Below are positions 34,819 through 44,293 of a stretch of 64,000 nt of DNA, one piece after another. The stretch spans positions 1 to 64,000 of the forward strand of contig JBMFXC010000002.1 of the NCBI GenBank assembly GCA_049964655.1. Reading direction: 5' to 3'. Numbering within the stretch: the stretch's first letter is position 1; every line of letters starts with the position of its first letter. This stretch comes from JAJZJT01 sp049964655. GTDB taxonomy: Bacteria > Actinomycetota > Acidimicrobiia > Acidimicrobiales > RAAP-2. The notes under the pieces are model-generated. The model did not search any database, had not been told where the DNA came from, and was given only the letters and a program-made list of their open reading frames with translations. A program made the position numbers and the translations under genes.

Positions 34819-36707
34819 CCGGTCCCCAGCACGCACCGGGCGGCGTCGAGAGGTGCGGCGGGCGGGCGGGCCAGGCAGTGCGCCGCACGCGCCGGGTCGA
34901 CTCGTCCGGTGGCAGCGGCGACGGCGGAGCGTACCTGCCACACCCAGGCACCGTCTTGCTCGAACGGTGGCCGACCCGTGACGGCGGTGAACAAACCGAC
35001 GGCATAGGGAACCGGACGGCCGCGGTCGTAGGACGGCAGACCGGCGGCGTCGGGCACGACGACGGTGTCGACGCGCCAACCGGCCAGCGCGCCCCGCATG
35101 GCGGCAAGGGTCGCGGGGGTGATCAGCGGGGGAGGATCGAGCGGATCGGAAGCCCGGGCCAGCAGCTCGTAGCCGGGGCGCTCGGCACCGGCTCGACTCG
35201 GGACCACGCCGGGTCCACCACCTCCGGGCATCGAGAAGCGCATGCCGCCAACGGCCAACCAGGCCATCGACGACTGGATGCCACCGAAGGACGCCGGGTA
35301 GGGAAGGACCACCTGGCCCGGCGGGAGACGGGTAGCGCCGGTCGTGAACCACCGTGGCGGCGTCGTCGGGCGCACGGTGACCGGCAGGTTCGGCCACAGG
35401 TTGACGAGGAGGGGCACAAGAGCGACAGCGGACAGCGCCACGGCCACCGCGGCAGACGGGAGGTGCCAGCGGGGTGACCTGCCCATGGCACGGTCGACGA
35501 CCAGCGCCACGCACGCGGCGGCGCAGAGGTCGGTCACCGAGGCCAGGTTGACCGGCACCACGTTGACCAGTACGGGGAGGTGGACGAAGAGGCGCCACGG
35601 GTACCAGCCATCCGACCCGACCCCGAGCGAGAGCGCGGCGGCCACGACTCCTACGGTGGCGAACAGCCACAGGAGCCCCGACTGCCTCCATACGACAAGC
35701 CCGACCACCACGATGGCCACCACGCCCGCTCCGACGAAGGTGGGATCGGGCAGAGCCGGGCCCTGGTAGCCGCCGAACACGTGCATGACGGCCACGAGCG
35801 GCGGAACGAGACGACCCGAGACGAAGGAGGACACGGTGGCACCCACCGTTCCCGCAGGTGAGTCCGGCCAGGCGCGCCCGACGAGGTGGGCAGGACCGGC
35901 GAAGAACGCCCAGAGCGGATAGGCCAGCAGGGCACCGGCGACGAGGGCGGCAACGAGCAGACCGCGGCCCACCCGAACGGCCCGGTCGGCGACGGCCGGC
36001 CATCCCCCGTCAGCCCGGCCGGCCACCACGACCACCACTAGGACCGGCACAGCGAGCAGGGCGACCAAGGCGAGCACCTCGACGCTCACGAAGAACTCGG
36101 CGACGACGAGGAGCCCGAGGAGCACGCCCCGCCACGACGCACGGCCCCGCCCGGTGACGAGGTCGTCGAGCACACCCACCACGAGCGGCGGGACGACCGC
36201 GAACCCGAAGTTCGGGTGGGCGAGCGCGAGCTCGGTGAGCACGAAGGGTGAGAAGCCGTACAGCAGCCCGCCAAGCGCCGCCGGCACCGGCCGCACCCAC
36301 CGCCCAAGCAGCCATGCCATGGCCAAGGCCGACAAGGGCGGCCCGAGGGCGTCGACGACGTTCATGGTCGCCACTGGGCCGGCGAGCCAGGTGACCGGGG
36401 CGAAGAGGACACCGAGGCCGAGAGAGTTGGGCGCCATGTCGATGCCGTGTGGGTGGAAGAGCATCGAGGAGAAGAACGGGTTCTCGCCGTGGGCGAGGGC
36501 GTGGGCAGGCCAGGCCAGCACCCACAGCGTGAGCGCGCCGTCCCCGCAGGCGCACGTCGTCACGGTGGCCGGGTGCGCCCACACGTGCCACCAGAGCACG
36601 AGCGACGCCGCCGCGTACCAGGCGCCAGCCCAGGCCAGCGGGTGGGCCGAGACCAGCAGCGCCCTGTGCCGTCCTGGCCGTCGTGCCGAGGTCCCAACGC
36701 GCCGGAT
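34815..36707 (-). CDS. Large membrane protein, four-copy family, member B (start unusual)
   Basis: About 630 residues from an ATC at 36707, or 700 from GTG 36917. Family marks: LWWHVWA, TTCACGDG, LAWPAHALAHG, LFHPHG, GFSPFVLTE, GGYQGPALP, MPGGGGP, SYDRGR, final ARCVLGTG. Between 36908 and the first helix there is no ATG, GTG or TTG in frame. A TACACT hexamer lies exactly 6 nt before the ATC, the layout seen at leaderless starts nearby, and this start gives a normal-length N-terminus. The GTG at 36917 would overlap the divergent gene. Gene is certain, the start is not. Confidence 0.78.
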   Translation of the reverse strand: MRRVGTSARRPGRHRALLVSAHPLAWAGAWYAAASLVLWWHVWAHPATVTTCACGDGALTLWVLAWPAHALAHGENPFFSSMLFHPHGIDMAPNSLGLGVLFAPVTWLAGPVATMNVVDALGPPLSALAMAWLLGRWVRPVPAALGGLLYGFSPFVLTELALAHPNFGFAVVPPLVVGVLDDLVTGRGRASWRGVLLGLLVVAEFFVSVEVLALVALLAVPVLVVVVVAGRADGGWPAVADRAVRVGRGLLVAALVAGALLAYPLWAFFAGPAHLVGRAWPDSPAGTVGATVSSFVSGRLVPPLVAVMHVFGGYQGPALPDPTFVGAGVVAIVVVGLVVWRQSGLLWLFATVGVVAAALSLGVGSDGWYPWRLFVHLPVLVNVVPVNLASVTDLCAAACVALVVDRAMGRSPRWHLPSAAVAVALSAVALVPLLVNLWPNLPVTVRPTTPPRWFTTGATRLPPGQVVLPYPASFGGIQSSMAWLAVGGMRFSMPGGGGPGVVPSRAGAERPGYELLARASDPLDPPPLITPATLAAMRGALAGWRVDTVVVPDAAGLPSYDRGRPVPYAVGLFTAVTGRPPFEQDGAWVWQVRSAVAAATGRVDPARAAHCLARPPAAPLDAARCVLGTG

Positions 36708-36773
36708 CGGAGCAGTGTACCCACGTCGGGGAACGCCTCGGAGGAAGGGGGTGCCTGGGCCATAATGGGCGCG

Positions 36774-36902
36774 ATGCGCGCTGTCGACGACTCCGTCCGC
36801 GCGCTCCCCTGGCCACAGCGGTCCACCGTCGCCACCCGGCCCGGCCCGGCTCCGCGGCGACGCAGCGAGGCCGAGGCCGAGGCCGAGGCCGAACCCGAAT
36901 GA
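36774..36902 (+). CDS. Possible leaderless 42-residue upstream ORF
   Basis: A CATAAT hexamer (36761-36766) lies 7 nt before ATG 36774. The frame runs MRAVDDSVRALPWPQ and ends in a Glu-Ala run from a (GAGGCC)4 repeat; its stop overlaps the ATG of the AftB-like gene (ATGA). It may serve to load ribosomes for that gene. The product itself looks unstructured. Confidence 0.45.
   Translation: MRAVDDSVRALPWPQRSTVATRPGPAPRRRSEAEAEAEAEPE
36867..36890. repeat. (GAGGCC)4 hexanucleotide repeat
   Basis: Four perfect units just before the AftB-like start. The GAGG cores could also act as weak ribosome sites. It is the same kind of short GC hexamer tract as at 10309-10522. Confidence 0.85.
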
Positions 36903-38752
36903 CGTCACCGTCGGCACCCGAGCGCACCGTGCCGTCGCGGCCGGCGGACCTGGTGGCTCCTGTCAGGCAGACCGTCCGCGTCGCCCGCTGGCTCCAGCGG
37001 TGGTGGCCGGTGGTGGTCCCGCTGGTGGTCGTCCTCGCCGGGTCGTGGGCCTACCGGTGGGTCGATGAGGACGCCTTCATCAACTTCCGGATCATCCACA
37101 ACCTCCTGGCCGGGCACGGCCCGGTGTTCAACGTCGGCGAGCGGGTCGAGGTCGACTCGGACCCGCTGTGGGTGGCCACCCTCGCCGCGCTACGGATCGT
37201 CTTCCCCTTCGTCGGGCTTCCGTGGCTGTCGGTCGTCCTCGGGCTCGCCTGCACGGCAGGAGCCTTTCTGGCCGGGGGACGCGCCGTCGTCCGCCTCGCC
37301 GGGCGCGGCACCTCCGGCACCGTCTATCCCGTCGGCTTGCTGGTGATCTCCTCGGTTGCCGGGGTGTGGGAGTTCGCCACCTCGGGGCTCGAGATGTCGA
37401 TGGTGTTCCTTTGGTTCGCCACCGGGCTCCTCGCGCTCGTCCGGGTCGAGGCGAGGCGCTCCAGGCCGGTCTGGACGGCCGTCCTGCTCGGCCTCGGGCC
37501 CCTGATCCGCCCCGAGCTCGCCCCGGCCGCCGGCGTGCTGCTGGTCGCTCTCGGCATCGTCATGACCGCACCGGACTGGTCGGGCCCGGTGTCGCGCCTG
37601 CGCCGCTTCGGCGTCCCCCTCGCCGCAGCCCTCGCTCTCCCCTGCGCCAGCGAGCTCGCCCGCATGGCCTACTACGGCCTGGTCGTCCCCAACACCGCGC
37701 TGGCCAAGACGGCCGGCTCCTCCTGGTGGTCGCAGGGGCTCGCCTACCTGTGGAATTTCGTCGCTCCGTACTGGCTCTGGCTGCCGACACTCGCCTGTGC
37801 GCTTCTCTTCGGCCTTGCCGTCCGGGACCGTTGGCGTAGCCGGGACCGCCTCGCCGTCGTGCTGTTCGCTGCCCCCGTCGTGGCCGGCGCCACCGATCTC
37901 CTCTACGTGGTCTACGTGGGCGGCGACTACATGCACGCCCGCCTGCTCCTACCCGCCTTCTTCGCCATCTTCCTCCCGGTCACCGCCACTGGCCGCCAAC
38001 TGCGGACCGCCGTCGCCGTCCCCGTCGCCGGTGTCGCCCTCTGGTCCGTCGTCTGTGTGGGATGGCTCCGCTACGGTGCCCCTCCCGGCAACCTGAACCC
38101 CCAGGTCATCTCCATCTCCAACGAGCGAAACACGTGGGTGAAGGCGACCGGCAACACCCACCCGATCACCACCGCCGACTACGACCACGCCCTCTCGGGT
38201 ATCGCCGGCCATCTGCTGGCCCGAACAGCAGCAGCCATACCGCCCGGACGTCAGCGGCTGGTGGTCGACACCGACCCCTACGCGCCCGTTCCGGTGGCCT
38301 CGGCCGTCCCCGCTCACTCTTCGCTCCCGTTCTCGCTGGTCGTGAACGTGCCGGCCATCGGCGTGATCGGCGACCTCGCCGGACCGAAGGTGTACATCTT
38401 CGACACCTTCTCCTTGGCCAACCCCGTCGGCAGCCACATCACGGTGCCCGTGCACCACCGGCCGGGCCACGAGAAGGAGATCTCGGCGGCGTGGATGGTG
38501 GCCCGCTTCACGGCGCCGGGGACACACCTGCCCCCGGGCGGGCCCTCGCCGCACGACGTTGCCGCTGCGCGAGCCGCCCTGTCGTGTGGGCCGCTCGCCG
38601 CCTACCTCCATGCCATCACGGCGCCACTCACCCTGAGCCGGGCCCTTTCCGACATCGCCCATGCGGTGGGTTGGACCACGCTGTCGTTCAGCGAGCACCC
38701 GGTGCGCGCCGAGCACCAGCTCTGCGGTCGCACGACAGGCCATGGTCGCTGA
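36899..38752 (+). CDS. AftB-like GT-C arabinofuranosyltransferase-type protein
   Basis: 617 residues. After TM1 comes DEDAFINFRIIHNLLAG then FNVGERVEVDSDPLW, which closely follows the AftB signature (DDAFIxxRxxxNxxxGxGxVFNPGERVE), including the acidic pair used by GT-C enzymes. A later YVGGDYMHARLLLP loop and a long extracytoplasmic C-terminus also fit. AftB adds terminal arabinofuranose to wall polymers in mycobacteria; here the sugar is unknown. The ATG at 36899 overlaps the stop of the small upstream ORF, and its end overlaps member C by 11 bp. Confidence 0.82.
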   Translation: MTSPSAPERTVPSRPADLVAPVRQTVRVARWLQRWWPVVVPLVVVLAGSWAYRWVDEDAFINFRIIHNLLAGHGPVFNVGERVEVDSDPLWVATLAALRIVFPFVGLPWLSVVLGLACTAGAFLAGGRAVVRLAGRGTSGTVYPVGLLVISSVAGVWEFATSGLEMSMVFLWFATGLLALVRVEARRSRPVWTAVLLGLGPLIRPELAPAAGVLLVALGIVMTAPDWSGPVSRLRRFGVPLAAALALPCASELARMAYYGLVVPNTALAKTAGSSWWSQGLAYLWNFVAPYWLWLPTLACALLFGLAVRDRWRSRDRLAVVLFAAPVVAGATDLLYVVYVGGDYMHARLLLPAFFAIFLPVTATGRQLRTAVAVPVAGVALWSVVCVGWLRYGAPPGNLNPQVISISNERNTWVKATGNTHPITTADYDHALSGIAGHLLARTAAAIPPGRQRLVVDTDPYAPVPVASAVPAHSSLPFSLVVNVPAIGVIGDLAGPKVYIFDTFSLANPVGSHITVPVHHRPGHEKEISAAWMVARFTAPGTHLPPGGPSPHDVAAARAALSCGPLAAYLHAITAPLTLSRALSDIAHAVGWTTLSFSEHPVRAEHQLCGRTTGHGR

Positions 38753-40865
38753 GGCCGCCGGCCTGCGCCCGGACGCCGCCCAGGTGCCAGGCGCCCGACC
38801 GCCGGCTCTTCGCAGGTCCGACACGGACTCGCGAGGTTGGGGACTGGTCGTCCTGGCTGGTGCCGTCTACCTGGTGCTCGCCGTCGGGCTGTGGTGGCAC
38901 GTGTGGACGTCGCATCCGTCAGCGGTGACCACCTGCGGCTGTGGGGACGCTGCCCGCTTCACCTGGTTCTTCGCCTGGCCGGTGTTCGCCCTCGGTCACG
39001 GCCAGAGCCTCTGGCACTCGACGTGGCTGTTCCACCCCAGGGGCTTCAACCTCCTCGACGACACGAGCGTGCTCGCGCTCACCGTGCCACTCGCCCCGGT
39101 CACGTGGCTCTGGGGGCCGGTGGCGGCGATGAACGTGGCGGCGACGCTCGCCCCGGCGACCTCGGCCCTCGCCATGTTCGTGCTCCTGCGCCGGTGGGTG
39201 CGGCCCGTGCCGGGCGCCTTGGTCGGCGGTCTGCTCTACGGCTTCTCGCCGTTCGTGCTCACCGAGCTCGCGCTCAACCAGCTCAACCTGGCCGTACTGG
39301 TGGTGCCACCGCTCCTGGCCCTGGTGCTCGTCGATCTCGTCTCGGGGAAACGCTCCCCCGTGCGCAGCGGGGTGTTCCTGGGCGTCCTGGCTGCCGTGCA
39401 GTTCTTCCTGAGCACCGAGATGCTCCTCATCGTGGTGGTCACCGGCGCCTGTGGGCTGCTCCTCGCCCTCGTTCGATGGTGGTGGCGCTTGCACCGCGGT
39501 CGGCTCGGCGAAGACGGTCCGGCCATCGCCCGACGAGTCGTCGGCGGACTGGCGGCTGGGGCAGCGGTCGGGGCCGTCCTCCTCGCTGTGCCGGCCTGGT
39601 ATGCCACGGCCGGTCCGTCGCACCTCTCCGGTCCGATCTGGGGGAACAGCGCCATCGACCACTTCGGCTCGACGCCGGCCACGTCGGTGGCACCGAGCCC
39701 CATGGCTGGGCTGGCCGCCGAGATGCACCACTTCGGGGGCTACCAAGGCCCGGCGCTTCCCGCGCTCGGTTACCTGGGAGCCGGAGTCGTCGCCCTCGTG
39801 GTCGTCGCCGCCCCCGTCTGGTGGCGACGGCCTCGGTACCAGCTCGTGGCATCGGTCGCCGCCGCCTCGTGGCTGCTGTCGCTGGCGCCGTCGGTGGCAC
39901 CGATCGCCCCTTGGCGCGCCCTCGTCGACGTCCCCCTCGTCGGCAACATCGTCGAGGTCCGCTTCGCCGCGATCACCACGGGGTGCCTCGCCGTGTTGGC
40001 CGCCGTGGTGGTGGACCGCGCCAGCTCGACGGCCCCCGCGCTGCTTGGGCGCCGATCCGCCACGACCAGTCGACCCGTTGGGACCGACACAGTCGGCCCG
40101 TTCGCCGGGACCAGCCCGGGTGGCGCGGCAGGCCTCGTCGCGACAGCAGGCAGCAGGACGGCCGGGCACCCCCGGTGGCCTCGTCGACCGGAGCGCGGCG
40201 AAAGGCCGGGTGACATGGCCGCAGCCGTCGCCGTCGGGCTCGCCGTCGCGGTCACCCTCGGGGTGGCCGTCGGGCCCTCGGCCGCCGCCCTGGCCTCCAA
40301 CCTTCCCCTCGTCGTCCAATCAGTGCGCGTTCCCCGATGGTTCGCCGATCCGCCCACTTCTGCTGGCCACCTCCCTGTTGTGCTGGCCTATCCGGCACCG
40401 TTCTCGGGGATCCAGTCGTCGATGGCGTGGCAGGCCCTCGGCGGGCTCCATGTCGCCATGGCGGGCGGTGGCGGACCGGCCAGCCTCCCGTCGCGGGCAG
40501 GTACCGCCCAGCCCGGGCTCGACGTGCTGTCGGCTGCCAGCATCGGCCTCGGGCCACCTCCCGTCCTCGACCGCACCGCCCTCGAGTCCGTCCTCGAGGC
40601 ACTGCAGCTGTGGCGGGTGACCGTCGTCGTCGTCCCCCAGACGTCGTCGCTGCTCTCCTACGACCGTGGGCGAGGTGACCGGCTCGCCGCCACCTTGTTC
40701 ACGGCAGCCATCGGCCGGAGACCCCTGCTCCAGAAGGGGTCCTGGGTGTGGATCGTGCCCGCCGGGTTGGTCCGCCCGGTGGCAGCCTCGGCCAGCCGGC
40801 TCGCCACCTGTGCAGCGCTCCCCGTCGCCGCGGCGGCGACGTGCGTCCTCGGAGGGTCGACGTGA
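38742..40865 (+). CDS. Large membrane protein, four-copy family, member C
   Basis: 707 residues. Conserved marks: LWWHVWTSHP, TTCGCGDAA, FAWPVFALGHG, LFHPRG, APVTWLWGPVAAMN, GFSPFVLTE, GGYQGPALP, MAGGGGP, SYDRGRGD and final TCVLGGS. A Ser/Thr/Gly-rich segment (~430-500) interrupts the helices before the outer C-terminal domain. The ATG at 38742 lies inside the end of the AftB-like gene, and the stop overlaps member D (GTGA). Closest in sequence to members B and D. Function unknown; context is surface glycan assembly. Confidence 0.8.
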   Translation: MVAEAAGLRPDAAQVPGARPPALRRSDTDSRGWGLVVLAGAVYLVLAVGLWWHVWTSHPSAVTTCGCGDAARFTWFFAWPVFALGHGQSLWHSTWLFHPRGFNLLDDTSVLALTVPLAPVTWLWGPVAAMNVAATLAPATSALAMFVLLRRWVRPVPGALVGGLLYGFSPFVLTELALNQLNLAVLVVPPLLALVLVDLVSGKRSPVRSGVFLGVLAAVQFFLSTEMLLIVVVTGACGLLLALVRWWWRLHRGRLGEDGPAIARRVVGGLAAGAAVGAVLLAVPAWYATAGPSHLSGPIWGNSAIDHFGSTPATSVAPSPMAGLAAEMHHFGGYQGPALPALGYLGAGVVALVVVAAPVWWRRPRYQLVASVAAASWLLSLAPSVAPIAPWRALVDVPLVGNIVEVRFAAITTGCLAVLAAVVVDRASSTAPALLGRRSATTSRPVGTDTVGPFAGTSPGGAAGLVATAGSRTAGHPRWPRRPERGERPGDMAAAVAVGLAVAVTLGVAVGPSAAALASNLPLVVQSVRVPRWFADPPTSAGHLPVVLAYPAPFSGIQSSMAWQALGGLHVAMAGGGGPASLPSRAGTAQPGLDVLSAASIGLGPPPVLDRTALESVLEALQLWRVTVVVVPQTSSLLSYDRGRGDRLAATLFTAAIGRRPLLQKGSWVWIVPAGLVRPVAASASRLATCAALPVAAAATCVLGGST

Positions 40866-42925
40866 GGACCGGGCCGACCGATGATGACCCGGGTCGACGC
40901 CACGGACACCACGGACACCACAGCAGGACGGTGCTCCTCGGAGCGGCGCTCGCCTACCTCCTCCTCGCCGTCGTCCTGTGGTGGCAGGTGTGGTCCTCGG
41001 ACCCGGCCTCCGTCACCACCTGCGGGTGTGGTGACAGCTCGTTGTTCACCTGGTTCCTCGCCTGGCCGGCGTGGGCCATTGCCCACGGGCACTCGGTGCT
41101 GTGGTCGCGTGCCCTCTTCCACCCGCAAGGGGTGAACCTCCTCGCCAATACCAGCGAGCTCGCCTTCGGCGTGCCGCTCGCCCCCGTCACGTGGCTCTGG
41201 GGACCGATCGCCACCCTCGACGTGGCGCTCACCCTCAGCCCGGCGCTCACCGCGTTTGCCTGCTTTGCTCTCCTCCGTCGTTGGGTAGGCAACGGCCCGG
41301 TGGCCTTCCTTGGCGGGCTCGTCTATGGCTTCTCGCCGTTCGTGGTGGTGAACCTGTCGGACGCCCACCTGATGGACGGCACCTTGCTCGTCCTCCCTCT
41401 CGCCGTCCTTGCCCTCGACGAGCTCCTCGTCGGCTCCCGACTCCGCCCGGTGACGGTCGGCGTACTGCTCGGTCTCCTTGCCGCCGTCCAATTCTTCCTC
41501 GGTACCGAGCTACTGGTCATCACGGCCATGGGGATCGCTGTCGGGCTGGTGCTCGTGCTCGCCTGGAGCCTCGCACGATCACGGGACCTCGTACGGCGAC
41601 GGTGGCGACGGGTGGCCGTGGGTCTCGCTGCCGCAGCAGTGACCGGGGTGGTGCTCCTCGCCTACCCAGCCTGGTTCGCCCTGGCTGGGCCGTCACACTT
41701 CGGCGGCCTGATCTGGCCTCAGCTCCCTCCCCGCTTCGGTGGCGTCGCACTCCGGTCCTACGTCGACACGGCCGGGACATCCCCGTCGCTGCTCGCCCTC
41801 TCCCATGTAGTCGGTGGGTACCAGGGTCGGCGTCTCGGCAATCCCGTCTACCTCGGATGGCCCTTGCTCGGCGTCGTGCTGGCCGGTCTCGTGCTCTTCC
41901 GGCGCGATCGGCGCCTGTGGCTGGCGACCGCGGTCGGTGCGCTCTGCGCCTCGCTGACCGTCCAGGTCTTCGGCCACCCGTTTGCCCCCTGGCGGCTCTT
42001 CGGGCACCTCCCGGTCCTCGAGGACATCGTGCCGAGCCGGTTCCTTGCCGTCGTCGACCTGTGCGCGACCGTCGCCGTGGCGATCGTCGCCGACCGGGTC
42101 GGGTCGTGGGCATCCGGCAGGTGGGGGCGCCGTCAGTGCTCCGTCGCGGAGCCCACGCGCCTCTCCATCGGCACGTCTGCTCCGTCGATCCACGGCGCGC
42201 CACTCGTTCCGGGTACGCCGCTCGGCCATGGCCAAGCGCCTCGGGCCGGTCGGGCCGGTCGGGCTATCGGGGCCCTCGCTTCTCTCGCCGTGGTCGCCGT
42301 GGCGTTCGTCCCGATCGCCGCCCAGGTCGTGCCCGACAGCCCCCTTACCGCCGTGCGCGTGGCGGTCCCCCAGTGGTTCGCCCACCCACAGCCGGGGGCC
42401 GGACCGGGCGACGTCGTCCTGACCATCCCTGCGCCGTTCACGCTCGAACAGGGGGCGATGACCTGGCAGGCCGTCGCTGGCTTCCGGTACTCACTGGTGG
42501 GCGGCGGTGGTCCGGGGTCGGTACCGGCACGCTCGGGACGCGCCGGGCCCGCAGTGGCCATCCTTCAGCGGTTGGCCACGCCCGGAGGCGCTCCGCTGAC
42601 CCTCGACCCCCGTGCCGTCGCCGAGCTCGACGCCGCGCTGACGGCTTGGCAGGCAACCACCGTGGTCATCGTGGACCAGCCCGACCTGCCCCGCTACGAC
42701 CAACCGGTCGGGGCAGCTCCCATCGCCGCGCTCCTCACGGCTGCCATCGGGCGTTCCCCGCGACGAGCGGCCGGCGCCTGGGTGTGGACCGGTGTCGCCA
42801 GCCGCCACCCCCGACGGGTGCCCGAAGGAGCCCTCGCCGCCTGTGCCGATGCCGACCGCACCGGACCAGCCGGCGTCGGCGCGGTGGCGACATGCGTGCT
42901 CGTCGCGGCGTCGCGGTCAGGCTGA
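40862..42925 (+). CDS. Large membrane protein, four-copy family, member D
   Basis: 687 residues. Marks: LWWQVWSSDP, TTCGCGDSS, LAWPAWAIAHG, LFHPQG, APVTWLWGPIA, GFSPFVVVN, GGYQGRRLG, LVGGGGP and final ATCVLVAA. The N-terminus has a His-rich stretch (RRHGHHGHHS). The GTG at 40862 overlaps the stop of member C by 4 bp. It is the last gene of the plus-strand operon and converges on recA, 173 bp away; that space shows no clear terminator. Confidence 0.8.
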   Translation: MRTGPTDDDPGRRHGHHGHHSRTVLLGAALAYLLLAVVLWWQVWSSDPASVTTCGCGDSSLFTWFLAWPAWAIAHGHSVLWSRALFHPQGVNLLANTSELAFGVPLAPVTWLWGPIATLDVALTLSPALTAFACFALLRRWVGNGPVAFLGGLVYGFSPFVVVNLSDAHLMDGTLLVLPLAVLALDELLVGSRLRPVTVGVLLGLLAAVQFFLGTELLVITAMGIAVGLVLVLAWSLARSRDLVRRRWRRVAVGLAAAAVTGVVLLAYPAWFALAGPSHFGGLIWPQLPPRFGGVALRSYVDTAGTSPSLLALSHVVGGYQGRRLGNPVYLGWPLLGVVLAGLVLFRRDRRLWLATAVGALCASLTVQVFGHPFAPWRLFGHLPVLEDIVPSRFLAVVDLCATVAVAIVADRVGSWASGRWGRRQCSVAEPTRLSIGTSAPSIHGAPLVPGTPLGHGQAPRAGRAGRAIGALASLAVVAVAFVPIAAQVVPDSPLTAVRVAVPQWFAHPQPGAGPGDVVLTIPAPFTLEQGAMTWQAVAGFRYSLVGGGGPGSVPARSGRAGPAVAILQRLATPGGAPLTLDPRAVAELDAALTAWQATTVVIVDQPDLPRYDQPVGAAPIAALLTAAIGRSPRRAAGAWVWTGVASRHPRRVPEGALAACADADRTGPAGVGAVATCVLVAASRSG

Positions 42926-43098
42926 GCCCGGAGCCCGCGAGCGCCACCGGGACCGCCGGTGAACTGCGACCCACTCGGGATGCAAGTGGACGCGCTTCCC
43001 CTGGCTGGTGTCCGCGGTCGGGGCGGGCGAGAAGCTGGGGTCGCTGGTCGGCGTGCAGCGACCCAGGACGACGCCCTGTCGTCCCGGGTCGGCAACCG

Positions 43099-44151
43099 TC
43101 AGTCGAGCGTGATGGGCTGCTCGTCCGGGTCAACGACGGCCGCCTCGTCGTCTCCTGTGCCATCGCTGTTGCGCGCCGCTAGGTGGTCACGCACCCGCTC
43201 GTCGATCTCCGCCATCAGCTGCGGGTTCTCGAGGAGGAACGTCTTGACGTTCTCGCGGCCCTGGCCGAGCTGTTCTCCCTCGTAGGTGAACCACGCCCCG
43301 GACTTCTTGATGAAGCCGAGCTCCACGCCGACGTCGAGCAGGGAGCCTTCGCGGCTGATCCCCTTGCCGAAGGTGATGTCGAACTCGGCCTGCTTGAAGG
43401 GCGGGGAGACCTTGTTCTTCACCACCTTGACCCGAGTTCGGTTCCCCACCTGGTCGGCACCGTCCTTGATCGTCTCGATACGCCGGATGTCGAGCCGCAC
43501 CGAGGAGTAGAACTTGAGCGCGCGCCCGCCCGGCGTGACTTCGGGCGATCCGTACATGACGCCGATCTTTTCGCGCAGCTGGTTGATGAAGATGGCGATG
43601 GTGCGCGACTTGGAGAGCGTCCCGGTCAGCTTGCGGAGTGCCTGGGACATGAGCCGGGCCTGCAGGCCGACGTGGGAATCACCCATCTCGCCCTCGATCT
43701 CCGCCTTGGGGGTGAGGGCGGCGACCGAGTCCACCACCAGGACGTCGAGCGCTCCCGAGCGGATGAGCATGTCAGCGATCTCGAGCGCCTGCTCGCCGGT
43801 GTCCGGCTGCGAGATGAGGAGGTCGTCGATGTTGACTCCGATGGCCTTGGCGTACACCGGGTCCATGGCGTGCTCGGCGTCGATGTAGGCACAGATCCCA
43901 CCGTTGCGCTGCGCCTCGGCCACCACGTGCATAGCGAGTGTCGACTTGCCCGAGGACTCGGGGCCGAAGATCTCCACGACCCGACCCCGCGGCAGGCCGC
44001 CGATCCCCAGGGCGAGGTCGAGCGCCAGGGCCCCGGTCGGAATGGCCTCGATGTTCATGTGGAGGTTCTCGCCCATCCGCATGATCGATCCCTTGCCGAA
44101 CTGCTTTTCGATCTGGCCGAGCGCCATGTCGAGCGCCTTGTCGCGTTCCAT
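43099..44151 (-). CDS. recA: Recombinase A
   Basis: 350 residues, normal length. Walker [10 protein letters not shown] at ~66-74, the LVVDSVAAL Walker B region, the loop with [20 protein letters not shown] and [17 protein letters not shown], and an acidic C-terminus. It forms the RecA filament for recombination and LexA cleavage. GAAGCGAGGAC lies before the ATG at 44151. A LexA box and a -10 lie ~110 bp upstream, so it is DNA-damage inducible. No inteins. Confidence 0.98.
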   Translation of the reverse strand: MERDKALDMALGQIEKQFGKGSIMRMGENLHMNIEAIPTGALALDLALGIGGLPRGRVVEIFGPESSGKSTLAMHVVAEAQRNGGICAYIDAEHAMDPVYAKAIGVNIDDLLISQPDTGEQALEIADMLIRSGALDVLVVDSVAALTPKAEIEGEMGDSHVGLQARLMSQALRKLTGTLSKSRTIAIFINQLREKIGVMYGSPEVTPGGRALKFYSSVRLDIRRIETIKDGADQVGNRTRVKVVKNKVSPPFKQAEFDITFGKGISREGSLLDVGVELGFIKKSGAWFTYEGEQLGQGRENVKTFLLENPQLMAEIDERVRDHLAARNSDGTGDDEAAVVDPDEQPITLD

Positions 44152-44251
44152 GTCCTCGCTTCTCCTCGATGCCGTCGTTGCTCCGTCGGGGCGACCCTAC
44201 GAGCGGGGTGTGACGTCGGCGGTTCCTACGTCCGGCGGGGCCGCGCCGCAC

Positions 44252-44275
44252 ACTGTAGACCCGAACGCGTGTTCG
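44252..44275 (-). promoter_or_regulatory. recA promoter with LexA (SOS) box
   Basis: CGAACGCGTGTTCG at 44262-44275 contains GAACGCGTGTTC, a perfect actinobacterial GAACnnnnGTTC box. On the minus strand TACAGT (44257-44252) lies a few bases downstream as the -10, so LexA would cover the spacer. Confidence 0.85.
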
Positions 44276-44293
44276 ATGGTGGATGGTTGGCCG

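Noticed and set aside
32713..36003. A 1096-codon frame suggesting a fused membrane protein
   Set aside because: The first ~390 codons are a shadow of member B; the GTG at 34818 with a 4-bp overlap explains the true start.
42926..43098. Rho-independent terminator between member D and recA
   Set aside because: No stem followed by a U-run could be found.
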